A DNA stretch of 34,848 bases from Deltaproteobacteria bacterium (GCA_016875255.1 VGRU01000009.1:1-34848); one strand, 5' to 3'; numbered from the stretch's first letter, positions 1-8,392 are shown. Notes: a model not told the origin generated them from the letters alone. Numbers and translations: made by a program.

Positions 1-126
1 TTCGCATAAAGCCCTGGCGATATGAGACCGGCCTTTGGCATAGAACTGGGTAATGGTATTTTGGATAAAACCAATCTCTTGTGGCCCAAGAGATCGAGAC
101 CGATAACGGAATAGGATGGGGTCCAT
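1..126 (-). CDS. DUF4338 / DruA-like protein, N-terminal fragment cut by window edge
   Basis: Reading leftwards from an ATG at 126-124, an open frame of 42 codons runs off the window edge. The peptide has an RYRSRSLGPQEIGFIQ segment followed by a small-helix segment ending in ARALCE. This resembles the start of DUF4338 proteins (the family that includes Druantia DruA and transposase-associated proteins), which typically begin with an RYRGR-type strand and a segment ending in a LCE-like motif. A GGAG-type ribosome site precedes the ATG but lies within a strong inverted repeat at 127-154. Only the first tenth or so of the protein is visible, so defence versus transposon role cannot be decided. 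Family assignment is from memory of the N-terminal pattern and is moderate. Confidence 0.5.
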   Translation of the reverse strand, partial: MDPILFRYRSRSLGPQEIGFIQNTITQFYAKGRSHIARALCE

Positions 127-154
127 AGCGTTCTCCTTGCTTCTGGAGAACGTT
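127..154. repeat. Inverted repeat over the ribosome site of the DUF4338 gene
   Basis: Arms AGCGTTCTCC (127-136) and GGAGAACGTT (145-154) are complementary apart from one G:T position, with an 8-nt loop. On the minus strand the 3' arm contains the AAGGAG ribosome-binding sequence of the gene starting at 126, so folding would hide it. It could be a translational control hairpin or the end of a mobile element. Confidence 0.6.
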
Positions 155-206
155 ATACAACATTATTGAATCTGACGCCAGCTCTTTCTTTATTCAGTTT
201 TCAAAG

Positions 207-234
207 AACTTTTTTCAAAGCGCTAAAGTGTTAC
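207..234. repeat. Solo end of the CTAAAGTG MITE-like family
   Basis: This 28-bp stretch ending in CTAAAGTGTTAC differs at only two positions from the right end of the element at 11663-11804. No matching left end is visible here, so it appears to be a relic or solo terminus. Confidence 0.55.
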
Positions 235-277
235 CATTTCTGAAACTTTTTGATATGGTTTGCATATAATTATTTGT

Positions 278-352
278 TTCTAACGGTTGCCTTAACCGGC
301 TGCCAATGCAGCGCAGCGGAATTGCCAGTCCGAGTTAAAGGCGTTGTTAGGC
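278..352 (-). other. attC recombination site (cassette-associated), site A
   Basis: Read on the minus strand, this 75-bp segment starts with GCCTAAC (R'' core, 352-346) and ends with GTTAGAA (R' core, 284-278; the consensus GTTRRRY is met except the last base). The interior is imperfectly self-complementary around a central segment rich in CCGCTGCGCTGC, with the TTAACTCGGACTGG / CCGGTTAA arms typical of integron attC sites. It begins 11 bp after the stop codon of the lipoprotein gene, which is the normal position of attC behind a cassette gene. Confidence 0.8.
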
Positions 353-362
353 GGTTACACTC

Positions 363-752
363 CTAAAGTCCCTTCCATGCCCATCGGTAGATGTAACCGT
401 TTTTGTCAACCCAAAACATTCGGTAAGCGTTATAAGATGAAGTTTGCGGAGGCGTGTATGTTGTATAACCAGTCGCACTGCCGTATGCATAATTTCTTGT
501 ACCGTAGACCGATCCTGTTACAGTAGTAGTTGAGTGTCCAGGGGAAGTAAAGGTTCTGGTTGTTGAATAAATAAAAATGTTTCCTCCTTGACCGTCGCCG
601 ATCACTTGCTGTGGAGGCCCCCAACTTGCTATTAAATCTGATTGGTGATGTCCCATCCATGTTTGCATGGTCTTGTTGATGGAGGCACAGCCAGTGAAGA
701 TCGGCAGGACAAGGATGAGAATTAGGCCGAGCCTAGGGAAGTCTTTTCTCAT
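363..752 (-). CDS. Small putative lipoprotein in a gene cassette
   Basis: A 129-residue protein. It starts with a basic-hydrophobic signal segment and a lipobox (IFTGC) that predicts cleavage and lipidation at Cys22. After the lipobox comes SINKTMQTWMGHHQSDLIASWGPP, whose W-G-P-P segment is like those of small outer-membrane lipoproteins with an SmpA/OmlA-type fold. A Ser/Thr/Tyr-rich middle follows (about residues 60-105), and an aromatic-rich tail with FWVDKNGYIYRW. A good AGGAGG ribosome site precedes the ATG. attC site A lies just after the stop, so this is cassette-borne. The role is unknown; cell-envelope location is predicted from the lipobox only. Confidence 0.75.
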   Translation of the reverse strand: MRKDFPRLGLILILVLPIFTGCASINKTMQTWMGHHQSDLIASWGPPQQVIGDGQGGNIFIYSTTRTFTSPGHSTTTVTGSVYGTRNYAYGSATGYTTYTPPQTSSYNAYRMFWVDKNGYIYRWAWKGL

Positions 753-772
753 GGTTTCCTCCTTTTGCCTTT

Positions 773-779
773 GTTAGGC
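773..779 (-). other. attC core half-site, site B (truncated)
   Basis: Minus-strand GCCTAAC overlaps the stop codon of the PIN gene, as R'' cores commonly do in cassettes. No complete attC follows: the next gene's ribosome site begins about 10 bp later. Either the rest of the site was deleted, or the match is coincidental. Confidence 0.4.
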
Positions 780-1289
780 CCAACTTGGTGCTGGTCCAAC
801 TATGCAGTTCCAAGCCCGAATGCCCTCCGCGGTGGCTGCCGTTGCCAAGGGCCCGTCCGCTGTTATTAGTACCGATGCCGAGTCGCCGACAAATACGGAA
901 TAACGTCCCCTCTTAATAGTCAGCAACTGAAGCGCATCTGAGAGATCCAGGTGATACCTCCTAGCCATTTGCTCTACATCACCGTGAACTTTAGGATCCA
1001 GAAGCCCTAAGTCGTCAACCGCCAGACGCCCTCCCCATGCGTCAATGATGAGACCACGTGTAGCGAGGAAGTACTCGTCAGTAGTGAGGCGTTTCCCACC
1101 TTTCTTGCCCTTTTTCCAAAGCCCCTTTATACGACCAAGAGCTTCTGCGAGACAGAGCGAAGTGACACAAAAATTCGTGTTTCTATTAAAGAAATCTCGT
1201 ATCAATAGACCGTCTGGCTCATCAATAACCAATTTGATGAGAGCGGATGCATCTACATAGCGGATCTTCACTGACGCACTATCAGTCAT
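774..1289 (-). CDS. PIN-domain protein (VapC-like ribonuclease), orphan, cassette-borne
   Basis: A 171-residue protein with the acidic positions expected of PIN nucleases: YVDASALIKL near residue 11 (first Asp), LAEALG near 48 (Glu), DLSDALQL near 116 (Asp) and the late ITADGPLATAA segment (Asp near 143). PIN domains are metal-dependent RNases, usually toxins of toxin-antitoxin pairs. No antitoxin gene sits beside it; the upstream neighbour is an exported protein in another cassette. The start ATG at 1289 has GGGGTGA upstream and lies just after the R' core of attC site C, as expected for a cassette gene. It overlaps the end of the preceding gene by 8 nt. Solitary function (toxin, stabiliser or domesticated nuclease) is not determinable. 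Confidence 0.8.
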   Translation of the reverse strand: MTDSASVKIRYVDASALIKLVIDEPDGLLIRDFFNRNTNFCVTSLCLAEALGRIKGLWKKGKKGGKRLTTDEYFLATRGLIIDAWGGRLAVDDLGLLDPKVHGDVEQMARRYHLDLSDALQLLTIKRGRYSVFVGDSASVLITADGPLATAATAEGIRAWNCIVGPAPSWA

Positions 1290-1809
1290 ATATCACCCCT
1301 TTGGGCCTAACGATTCGGCCAGCGGCGAGGAAACCGCGGAGCGGATTCCTCGTACGTTGGAGCCTCTTGTTCGGGGCCATTATTTTATTCTCCAACCCAA
1401 AGAAGAGCGAAAGTGGTAAGGGCGCCCACCTATTCATTTTCAACGGATTAAGAAGCTTCAATTCTTTGAGTGATTTCAGTGGTCGAAGTTCTTTTAAACC
1501 TTTCAAGGGTTCAAGATTGTAGTTCATGGACACTGCGCCTTTTACACAACCCACTGCATAGCCTTTGTGGTACCCGATGATCCCGCTTTCAAACCAACCC
1601 AAATGTTTGCCATTGAAACCCCACACTGAATCGTCCGCCAAGTATGCGACATGTTTGCCTTCCCAGAGGTAGATGGTGAGGTCATGATCCGTGTCAATAT
1701 ATGCGGCGGCATCCCCCTCTGAGTCATATAGCGTTATTTCCTTCGCAAAGACAGTAGATGCAAAGATAATGATTCCCAAAGTGAGCAGTCTAGCAGACAA
1801 TTTCTTCAT
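1282..1809 (-). CDS. Exported beta-flower-like protein, C-terminus read through attC
   Basis: A 175-residue protein with an N-terminal signal peptide (about residues 1-22, ending VFA-K). The core (about 23-95) has repeats of short beta segments with Gly-Trp and aspartates (LYDSEGDAAAYI, TIYLWEGKHVAYL, VWGFNGKHLGWFE, VGCVKGAV), which resemble the four-fold beta-flower family. About residues 100-125 are leucine/lysine-rich (PLKGLKELRPLK). The last ~30 residues, including NKRLQRTRNPL, are encoded by attC site C, a common artefact or extension in cassette genes, so the functional domain probably ends earlier. The start has GAGAAAG upstream. Function unknown. Confidence 0.7.
   Translation of the reverse strand: MKKLSARLLTLGIIIFASTVFAKEITLYDSEGDAAAYIDTDHDLTIYLWEGKHVAYLADDSVWGFNGKHLGWFESGIIGYHKGYAVGCVKGAVSMNYNLEPLKGLKELRPLKSLKELKLLNPLKMNRWAPLPLSLFFGLENKIMAPNKRLQRTRNPLRGFLAAGRIVRPKGVIYD
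1305..1375 (-). other. attC recombination site, site C
   Basis: On the minus strand this 71-bp segment starts with CCCGAAC (R''-like, 1375-1369) and ends with a perfect GTTAGGC (R', 1311-1305). Its centre is strongly self-complementary (GAGGAAxCCGC and GCGGTTTCCTC). It falls between the exported protein and PIN genes, as a cassette boundary should. Confidence 0.8.
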
Positions 1810-1824
1810 TGTTCTTTCTCGTTA

Positions 1825-1831
1825 GCCTAAC
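1825..1831 (-). other. R' core-like site before the first cassette, site D
   Basis: Minus-strand GTTAGGC lies 16 bp before the ATG of the exported protein gene. No partner R'' core or fold is visible within about 130 bp upstream, so this may be the edge of the array (attI-like or truncated attC). Confidence 0.4.
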
Positions 1832-1914
1832 AATTATCGAACTACAGACTGTAATTTCTTAAAATCCTATACTTGATGGTCGATTTTGTCAAACAGATTA
1901 TCGGAGGAAATAAT

Positions 1915-1947
1915 TTGTTTGAATATCCAGGTTATGTTGCATATAAT
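1915..1947 (+). promoter_or_regulatory. Candidate promoter of the MmgE/PrpD gene
   Basis: A perfect -10 hexamer TATAAT (1942-1947) is preceded at 18 bp by TTTGAA. It would start transcription about 45 nt before the GTG at 1999. The segment TTGCATATAATTAT also occurs at 260-273. Confidence 0.4.
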
Positions 1948-1998
1948 TATGCCCTCTTGTTGATTATTGATGGATAATGTCGGGTAGAGAGGAATCCT

Positions 1999-3381
1999 GT
2001 GGGCATTACTCAAGACCTTGCAAGATTTAGCAGTGAGTTGAAATTCCATCAACTTCCCGATGAAGTCATTGATCGAGCGAAGTATTTTTTCCTTGACTTC
2101 ATTGGCGTGGCTTGTCGTGGCTCCAAGGAGGATTCATCCCAGAGTATGTATCGGTTCATCCAGGAGATGGGAAGTACCAACAGGGGTGGGGTCCTCATCG
2201 GGACAAAAAAAAGATCTCCCTTTGTCTATTCAGCCCTTGCCAATGGAACAGCAGGTCATGCGATTGAGATGGATGATGTGAATAACGAAGCCTCGCTCCA
2301 CCCCGGAGTAGTCGTTTTTCCTTCTGCCCTTGCTACTGGTGAAATGATGGGATCAAGCGGAAGAAGCTTTATCGAGGCTGCTGTCACAGGATATGAAGTG
2401 ATGATTCGCCTGGGAAAGGCGATTGGTCCCGCAAATAGCTATGCTCGGGGTTTCCATCCAACAGGCACATGCGGGACCTTTGGGTCGAGTGCGGTTGCCT
2501 CAAAGATCATGGGCCTCAAAACTGAAAAAATAGTAAGCGCCATGGGGATTGCCGGGAGTCAGGCGGCCGGCTCGATGGAGTATCTGGCTCAAGGGGCATG
2601 GACGAAGCGTTTCCACGCAGGGTGGGCAGCTCACAGTGGAATGATCGCCACCCTGCTCGCACGGAAGGGATTTAAGGGGCCCACTTCAATCATTGAAGGC
2701 AGAGATGGATTCCTGCACGCCTACTCCAATGGGGCGGATGAAAGCAAGGTGTTGGAAGGAATCGGTTCAGGATTTGAAATTCTTCGGACATCTGTAAAAC
2801 CACATGCCTGCTGTCGTTACATGCAGCCTCCCATTGACGCTATCCTGAAGATAATGACGGAGCGTAATCTCAGGCCCGATCAGGTGGAAAAGGTCAGACT
2901 GGGACTTCTGAGCGCAGGCGCCTCCCTGATTGCCGAGCCTGCGGAGAAGAAGTATGACCCTCGATCGATTGTGGATGCCCAGTTTAGCATGCCTTTTGGA
3001 GCAGCGGTTGCACTCCTTTATAGGAAGGCAGGACTGAGAGAGTTTCAGCTCTCCAGGATCAGGTCTGAAGATGTGAAGGCAATGATGAAAAGAGTGGAGT
3101 ATGCCGTTGGCCCTGAATTGGATGAGACCTTTCCAAGACAGTGGTGTGCCACTGCCGAAATTTTTACCAACGATGGAAAGCGATATTTCACGAGGATTGA
3201 ATATCCCAAAGGCGACCCCGAGAATCCGCTTTCCTGGGATGAGTTGATCGAAAAGTTTTATGATCTGAGTAACCGTTTCTGGACAAAAGAACGACGAGTT
3301 AAGATTGTTGAACAAGTAAGGAACTTTGAAAAGATTCGAGATCTTCGGGAATGGTCCTCTTTATTGTTACGAAATAGATAG
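1999..3381 (+). CDS. MmgE/PrpD family protein (2-methylcitrate dehydratase / cis-aconitate decarboxylase-like)
   Basis: 460 residues, the usual length of the family. Family motifs seen: HAIEMDDVNNEASLHPG near residue 90-106 (family pattern HALDFDDT..HPS), ARGFHPTGTCGTFGSSA near 150-166, and a KRFHAGWAAHSG segment near 200-215. Known members dehydrate 2-methylcitrate or decarboxylate cis-aconitate; many paralogues have untested substrates, so the exact reaction is open. The GTG start has AGAGGA upstream. It is followed after 22 bp by the DUF1847 gene, probably co-transcribed. Its position next to C4-acid genes is compatible with propionate or dicarboxylate metabolism, but no methylcitrate synthase is in the window. 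Confidence 0.9.
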   Translation: MGITQDLARFSSELKFHQLPDEVIDRAKYFFLDFIGVACRGSKEDSSQSMYRFIQEMGSTNRGGVLIGTKKRSPFVYSALANGTAGHAIEMDDVNNEASLHPGVVVFPSALATGEMMGSSGRSFIEAAVTGYEVMIRLGKAIGPANSYARGFHPTGTCGTFGSSAVASKIMGLKTEKIVSAMGIAGSQAAGSMEYLAQGAWTKRFHAGWAAHSGMIATLLARKGFKGPTSIIEGRDGFLHAYSNGADESKVLEGIGSGFEILRTSVKPHACCRYMQPPIDAILKIMTERNLRPDQVEKVRLGLLSAGASLIAEPAEKKYDPRSIVDAQFSMPFGAAVALLYRKAGLREFQLSRIRSEDVKAMMKRVEYAVGPELDETFPRQWCATAEIFTNDGKRYFTRIEYPKGDPENPLSWDELIEKFYDLSNRFWTKERRVKIVEQVRNFEKIRDLREWSSLLLRNR

Positions 3382-3403
3382 CCAATCATAAGGAGAAAGA
3401 GAT

Positions 3404-4135
3404 ATGGAAGACATCGGATGTAATTGTGCGAAGTGTGCGGTGGTGGAGAAGATCTGCAGGCTGGAGAAGGGAAGGGGGCCTTCGTCGTGTCCTACAAAGA
3501 AGGAAGGTCCAACCCTGACAGAGGCTCTATCAAGATATGATGATCCGGAGATCAAAGAGTTTGCGCGCATGGCTTCGGTTCAGGAAGGGTCCTGTTATGC
3601 CCAGCGGGATGCAAAGCCGTTTGTGATGATTCCCACCAAGAGCCGGATCGAGGAGTTGATCGAGTTCTCACAGAGGATGGGCTATAAGAAGCTTGGCCTG
3701 GCCTTCTGCGGGGGACTGACCCTTGAAGCTTCGATTCTTTCAGAGATACTGGAGAAACATGGTTTTGAAGTCATTTCAGTTTCCTGCAAGGTGGGAGGCA
3801 TTCCAAAGGAGAGGATCGGCATCAAGGATGAGGAGAAGATCCAAATCGGCAAGTTCGAGCCGATGTGCAACCCCATTGCCCAGGCAAAGATCTTGAATCG
3901 GGCCGGAACCGATTTCAATATCATGCTGGGACTCTGCATTGGCCATGATTCCCTCTTCTTGAAATTTGTAGATGGTCTGACGACCGTCTTTGCCGTCAAA
4001 GACCGGGTTACAGGCCACAATCCGGTAGCCGCACTTTATACCTCACGATCCTATTATCAGCGGGTAATGAAGTTGGAATTCGGCAGTCCGGAGGAGATGA
4101 AGACCGGATTAATATCCAGAGAAAATGGTGAATAG
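3404..4135 (+). CDS. DUF1847 domain cysteine-rich (probable metal-binding) protein
   Basis: 243 residues. The N-terminus carries a cysteine cluster at C6, C8, C11, C18 and C29, as in DUF1847 proteins, which are annotated as putative metal-binding. Further cysteines include GSCYAQ, VSCKVGG, MCNPIAQA and GLCIGHDS, all conserved-looking segments of the family. The start is supported by AAGGAG 8 bp upstream. No signal peptide or membrane segment is seen, so it is cytoplasmic. The biochemical role of the family is unknown; occurrence in anaerobes and the cysteine content suggest Fe-S or zinc binding. Confidence 0.8.
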   Translation: MEDIGCNCAKCAVVEKICRLEKGRGPSSCPTKKEGPTLTEALSRYDDPEIKEFARMASVQEGSCYAQRDAKPFVMIPTKSRIEELIEFSQRMGYKKLGLAFCGGLTLEASILSEILEKHGFEVISVSCKVGGIPKERIGIKDEEKIQIGKFEPMCNPIAQAKILNRAGTDFNIMLGLCIGHDSLFLKFVDGLTTVFAVKDRVTGHNPVAALYTSRSYYQRVMKLEFGSPEEMKTGLISRENGE

Positions 4136-4147
4136 GTAACTTTTCCC

Positions 4148-4182
4148 TTGACAAATTTTTATGGAGGCGTTAACGTTAACGC
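4148..4182 (+). promoter_or_regulatory. Promoter with LacI-type operator upstream of the carboxyltransferase gene
   Basis: A consensus -35 TTGACA (4148-4153) is followed by the perfect 16-bp palindrome GCGTTAACGTTAACGC (4167-4182), centred on AACGTT as in LacI/GalR-family operators. The palindrome covers where a -10 box would lie (TAACGT at 4171 with a 17-bp spacer, weak), so binding should block transcription. The likely binder is the LacI-family protein encoded at 5986. Confidence 0.65.
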
Positions 4183-4197
4183 ATAACATTAAAATAG

Positions 4198-4401
4198 AGT
4201 CTGTTTATAAATTCCGTTATTCCGTCATGCCGGACTTGAGGAGCTTCCCCCGTACTGGATACGAGGGCATCCAGACGTCGTCCCGACAAAAGTCGGGAAC
4301 CATCTCTAAGGCTGGATCCCGGTTTTCACCGGGAACCCTGGATTCCGGTTTTCGCCGGAATGACGACCTTTTTGGAAACCGTTAGTTTATAAACAGATAC
4401 T
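4198..4401 (+). repeat. MITE-like foldback repeat, copy 1 (type TTTATAAACAGA)
   Basis: About 204 bp ending in inverted repeats (AGTCTGTTTATAAA at the left; TTTATAAACAGATACT at the right). Inside are nested hairpins such as CCCGGTTTTCACCGGG and GTCCCGACAAAAGTCGGGA. A close copy in inverse orientation lies at 7080-7285. It sits between the promoter/operator and the carboxyltransferase start, so it is transcribed in the leader. It fills most of the 305-bp gap at 4136-4440. Confidence 0.75.
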
Positions 4402-4440
4402 AAATAATTCCCTTTTGAAAAAGGAAAGGAGGCTATAAGA

Positions 4441-5928
4441 ATGGAAGGAATGGATAAGGTGGCAAAGAAGCCAGTCGGGATAACGGATACTACCCTTCGT
4501 GACGGTCATCAATCCAATTTGGCGACGCGCATGAGGGTGGAGGATATGGTTCCCATTGCCGAGGAACTGGATCAGTCAGGGTTTCATTCTGTTGAGGTAT
4601 GGGGAGGGGCGACTTATGATGTCTGCCATCGTTTTTTAGGAGAAGACCCCTGGGAAAGGGTGAGGATTCTGAAGAGGCTGATGCCAAAGACACCGTTTCA
4701 GATGCTGCTCCGGGGACAAAATTTAGTGGGCTACCGTCACTATGCCGATGATCTGGTGGAAGCATTCGTAGAAAAATGCGCAGAAGTGGGCATCGATATC
4801 TTTCGAGTTTTCGATGCGGTTAATGACGAGCGCAACTTTGAGACGGCCTTCAAAACGATCCAACGATGCGGCAAACACATCCAGGGAACGATCTGTTATT
4901 CTTTGACTGAGACACGGATGGGAGGGCCCATCTACAATATCAATTACTATCTTGACAAGGCAAAAATACTGGAGGATATGGGAGCAAATTCGCTCTGCAT
5001 CAAAGATATGGCCGCACTGATAGCTCCGTATGACGCCTATGAGCTCGTTAAAGCGCTTAAAAAAGTCGTAAAAATTCCCATTCAGCTCCATACACATTAT
5101 ACGAGCGGGATGGGAACCATGACCTATCTGAAGGCGATTGAAGCTGGAGTGGATGTCGTCGATACATCGCTTGCCCCGTTTGCCCTCCGTTCTTCCCAGC
5201 CGGCCGTGGAACCTCTTCTTGTCGCCCTTCAGGGAACGCCCTGGGATCCGAAGATTGACCTTTCGAAACTCCTCAAATTAGGAGACTATCTGGAGTCCAT
5301 CGCTCCCAAGTATCGCGACTTTCTGGATACGACGAAGATGTCCGTGATCGACACTGGAGTGCTCAAACATCAGATTCCCGGCGGGATGATTTCAAACATG
5401 GTGGGCCAGCTCAAACAGCAAAATGCCATCCACAGGATTTCAGAGGTCTATGCGGAACTGCCGCAGACCCGGAAAGACCTTGGGTATCCTCCATTGGTGA
5501 CGCCGACTTCGCAGATCGTGGGGGTTCAGGCCGTGCTCAACGTTCTCTTCGGCCGTTATAAGATGCTGTCAAAGGAGACGCAGGACTATGTCTATGGCCT
5601 CTATGGAAAGTCTCCTGTTCCGATATCGGACGACGTCAAGAATACGGTTCTTAAGGGATATAAGAAAGGGAAGGAGCCGATCACCTGCCGTCCCGCGGAT
5701 GTTATCGAGCCTGAGTTAGAGAAGGTGAAGGAGGAAACAAAAGGGCTGGCTAAAGACCTTTATGATACATTGATTTACGCTCTTTTCCCCCAGACCGGGA
5801 CGCAGTTCTTAAAGTGGAAATATGGCCTGGAACCTGTTCCGGATAAGGTGAAGCCCAAAACGATGGAGGATGTGAAGCGGGAAGACGAAGCCGTTGCCAA
5901 AGCAAAGGCGGAAGCTCAGAAAAAATAA
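4441..5928 (+). CDS. Carboxyltransferase: pyruvate carboxylase subunit B / transcarboxylase 5S type
   Basis: 495 residues. Near the N-terminus DTTLRDGHQS contains the metal-ligand Asp21; the TIM barrel carries CIKDMAAL (Lys that is carbamylated in the family) and HTHYTSG (metal-binding histidines). After about residue 300 comes the conserved PYC/OADA helical domain (HQIPGGMISNM). These enzymes move CO2 between carboxybiotin and pyruvate/oxaloacetate. The biotin-carrier domain is absent: the protein ends in a charged tail (KAKAEAQKK), so the biotinyl protein must be encoded elsewhere. With Mdh, fumarase and SucCD nearby, a methylmalonyl-CoA:pyruvate transcarboxylase 5S role is attractive; pyruvate carboxylase B or oxaloacetate decarboxylase alpha remain possible. 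AAAGGAGG precedes the ATG. Confidence 0.92.
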   Translation: MEGMDKVAKKPVGITDTTLRDGHQSNLATRMRVEDMVPIAEELDQSGFHSVEVWGGATYDVCHRFLGEDPWERVRILKRLMPKTPFQMLLRGQNLVGYRHYADDLVEAFVEKCAEVGIDIFRVFDAVNDERNFETAFKTIQRCGKHIQGTICYSLTETRMGGPIYNINYYLDKAKILEDMGANSLCIKDMAALIAPYDAYELVKALKKVVKIPIQLHTHYTSGMGTMTYLKAIEAGVDVVDTSLAPFALRSSQPAVEPLLVALQGTPWDPKIDLSKLLKLGDYLESIAPKYRDFLDTTKMSVIDTGVLKHQIPGGMISNMVGQLKQQNAIHRISEVYAELPQTRKDLGYPPLVTPTSQIVGVQAVLNVLFGRYKMLSKETQDYVYGLYGKSPVPISDDVKNTVLKGYKKGKEPITCRPADVIEPELEKVKEETKGLAKDLYDTLIYALFPQTGTQFLKWKYGLEPVPDKVKPKTMEDVKREDEAVAKAKAEAQKK

Positions 5929-5938
5929 GTCAAGAAGA

Positions 5939-5968
5939 GGGGAGGGGGCCAAGATAGGCTCCCTCCCC
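5939..5968 (+). terminator. Strong GC-rich hairpin between carboxyltransferase and lacI-type gene
   Basis: GGGGAGGGGGCC and GGCTCCCTCCCC pair over 12 positions (one G:T) around a 6-nt loop. It lacks a T-tract, so it may be an attenuator or mRNA 3'-end stabiliser rather than a classical terminator. It ends 17 bp before the regulator's ATG. Confidence 0.5.
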
Positions 5969-5985
5969 CCTATGAACGCTACGAG

Positions 5986-7062
5986 ATGAATAAAAAGGTC
6001 AATATAAAAGATATTGCCAGGATTGCAAAAGTTTCACACACCACCGTTTCAAGAGCCCTCAATGACAAATCTCGAATTCGCAATGAGACCAAAGAGAAGA
6101 TTCTCTCCATCGCAAAAGAGTTAGGTTATCGGCCTAATTTTATCGCCAGAAGTCTGGTGATGAGGCGAACAAGAACTTTGGGTCTTGTCATAACGAATAT
6201 TGCCAACCCTTTTTACACAGAACTCGCACAGGGGATTGAAAAGACAGCCACAAAGTTAGGATATAGCATCATCCTCTGCAGCACCCAGTCCAACATCTCC
6301 ACTGAAAAACAGTATATTGAAATGCTTCGAAGCAAAGGAGTGGATGGAATCATTTTCTCCTCTGCCCATATGGAAGATCCGAACATCGTTATGTTGGCCG
6401 AGGAAGAATTTCCCATTATCATGGTCAATCGAAGGACCTACCATCCAACCGTAAAGGAGAAGATCGATTATGTGGGGGTGGATAATATCCTTGGGGGATT
6501 TATGGCTGTGGAGCATCTGACCAGGCTCGGTCATAAAAGAATTGGAGTGATTGGCGGGTCTGCGGAATCCTCAGTGGGCCTCGAACGTCTCGATGGCGGG
6601 AAAAAAGCGCTTGATGCCTATGGGTTGAAGCAAAGAGACGATTTTTTTCTCGAAGGAAATTTTTTAAAGAGGTCGGGTTATCAGAGGGCAAAACAATTTC
6701 TTAAAATGGCAGAGATGCCCACTGCCATCTTTGCCACTAATGATTACATGGCATTGGGAGTTTATCAGGCGATCCTCGAAGAGGGGCTCAGGATACCGGA
6801 GGATATGGCCCTGATCGGGTTCAACGACATCGAATTTTCCTCCATGCGGGGGATCGAGTTGACCACGATCGGCCAAAAAAAGTTTGAGATGGGAGCCATC
6901 GCTGTTGAGATGCTGGTCGAAAAGATTGAGAAGGGTGATGACAGGCCATCAGCCAAGGAGATTTTTCTCGTGCCCGAACTGATCATCCGGAAGACCTGCG
7001 GGTTTCATCTGAGGGGCTATTTGCTGGACCAAGAGAGCCAACCTCACAACCTTGAATCTTGA
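5986..7062 (+). CDS. LacI/GalR-family transcriptional regulator
   Basis: 358 residues. The N-terminal helix-turn-helix is clear (NIKDIARIAKVSHTTVSRAL, residues 6-25), followed by a hinge helix near YRPNFIARSL and a periplasmic-binding-protein-like effector domain (about 63-340) starting TLGLVITNIANPFYTELAQG. Such proteins are usually dimeric repressors whose DNA binding responds to a small ligand; the ligand cannot be read from sequence, but a C4 acid or related metabolite would suit the neighbours. The ribosome site before the ATG is weak and a GC-rich hairpin lies just upstream, so expression may be low. The likely target is the palindrome at 4167-4182. Confidence 0.95.
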   Translation: MNKKVNIKDIARIAKVSHTTVSRALNDKSRIRNETKEKILSIAKELGYRPNFIARSLVMRRTRTLGLVITNIANPFYTELAQGIEKTATKLGYSIILCSTQSNISTEKQYIEMLRSKGVDGIIFSSAHMEDPNIVMLAEEEFPIIMVNRRTYHPTVKEKIDYVGVDNILGGFMAVEHLTRLGHKRIGVIGGSAESSVGLERLDGGKKALDAYGLKQRDDFFLEGNFLKRSGYQRAKQFLKMAEMPTAIFATNDYMALGVYQAILEEGLRIPEDMALIGFNDIEFSSMRGIELTTIGQKKFEMGAIAVEMLVEKIEKGDDRPSAKEIFLVPELIIRKTCGFHLRGYLLDQESQPHNLES

Positions 7063-7079
7063 ACCATGAACCTTTATTT

Positions 7080-8236
<1,157 letters not shown>

Positions 8237-8237
8237 T

Positions 8238-8392
8238 TAAGGGTATAAGGAGCGTCCTGCTTTACAGGACTTGAGGATCGGCTTGTAGCCTTGAGGATAG
8301 AGGTAGAAAAATAAAGATTCTGCCTTAAGCGTAGCGGCCCTTAAACGAAGTGACCCTTAAGCGAAGCGCTCCTCAAACACAGCGGGGAAAAG
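8238..8392 (+). repeat. Intergenic hairpin repeat, GAAGCGCTCCTC family, copy 1
   Basis: Contains GTCCTGCTTTACAGGAC and repeated units such as AAGCGAAGCGCTCCTC. Related blocks lie at 9233-9387, 13118-13309 and 20019-20141, always directly before a gene on the plus strand. Confidence 0.6.

Noticed and set aside
1045..1522. Plus-strand open frames across the cassette genes
   Set aside because: They are antisense to the PIN and exported protein genes or run through attC site C, with no ribosome sites or recognisable domains.
4161..4385. 74-codon open frame before the carboxyltransferase gene
   Set aside because: It is read almost entirely through the foldback repeat at 4198-4401.
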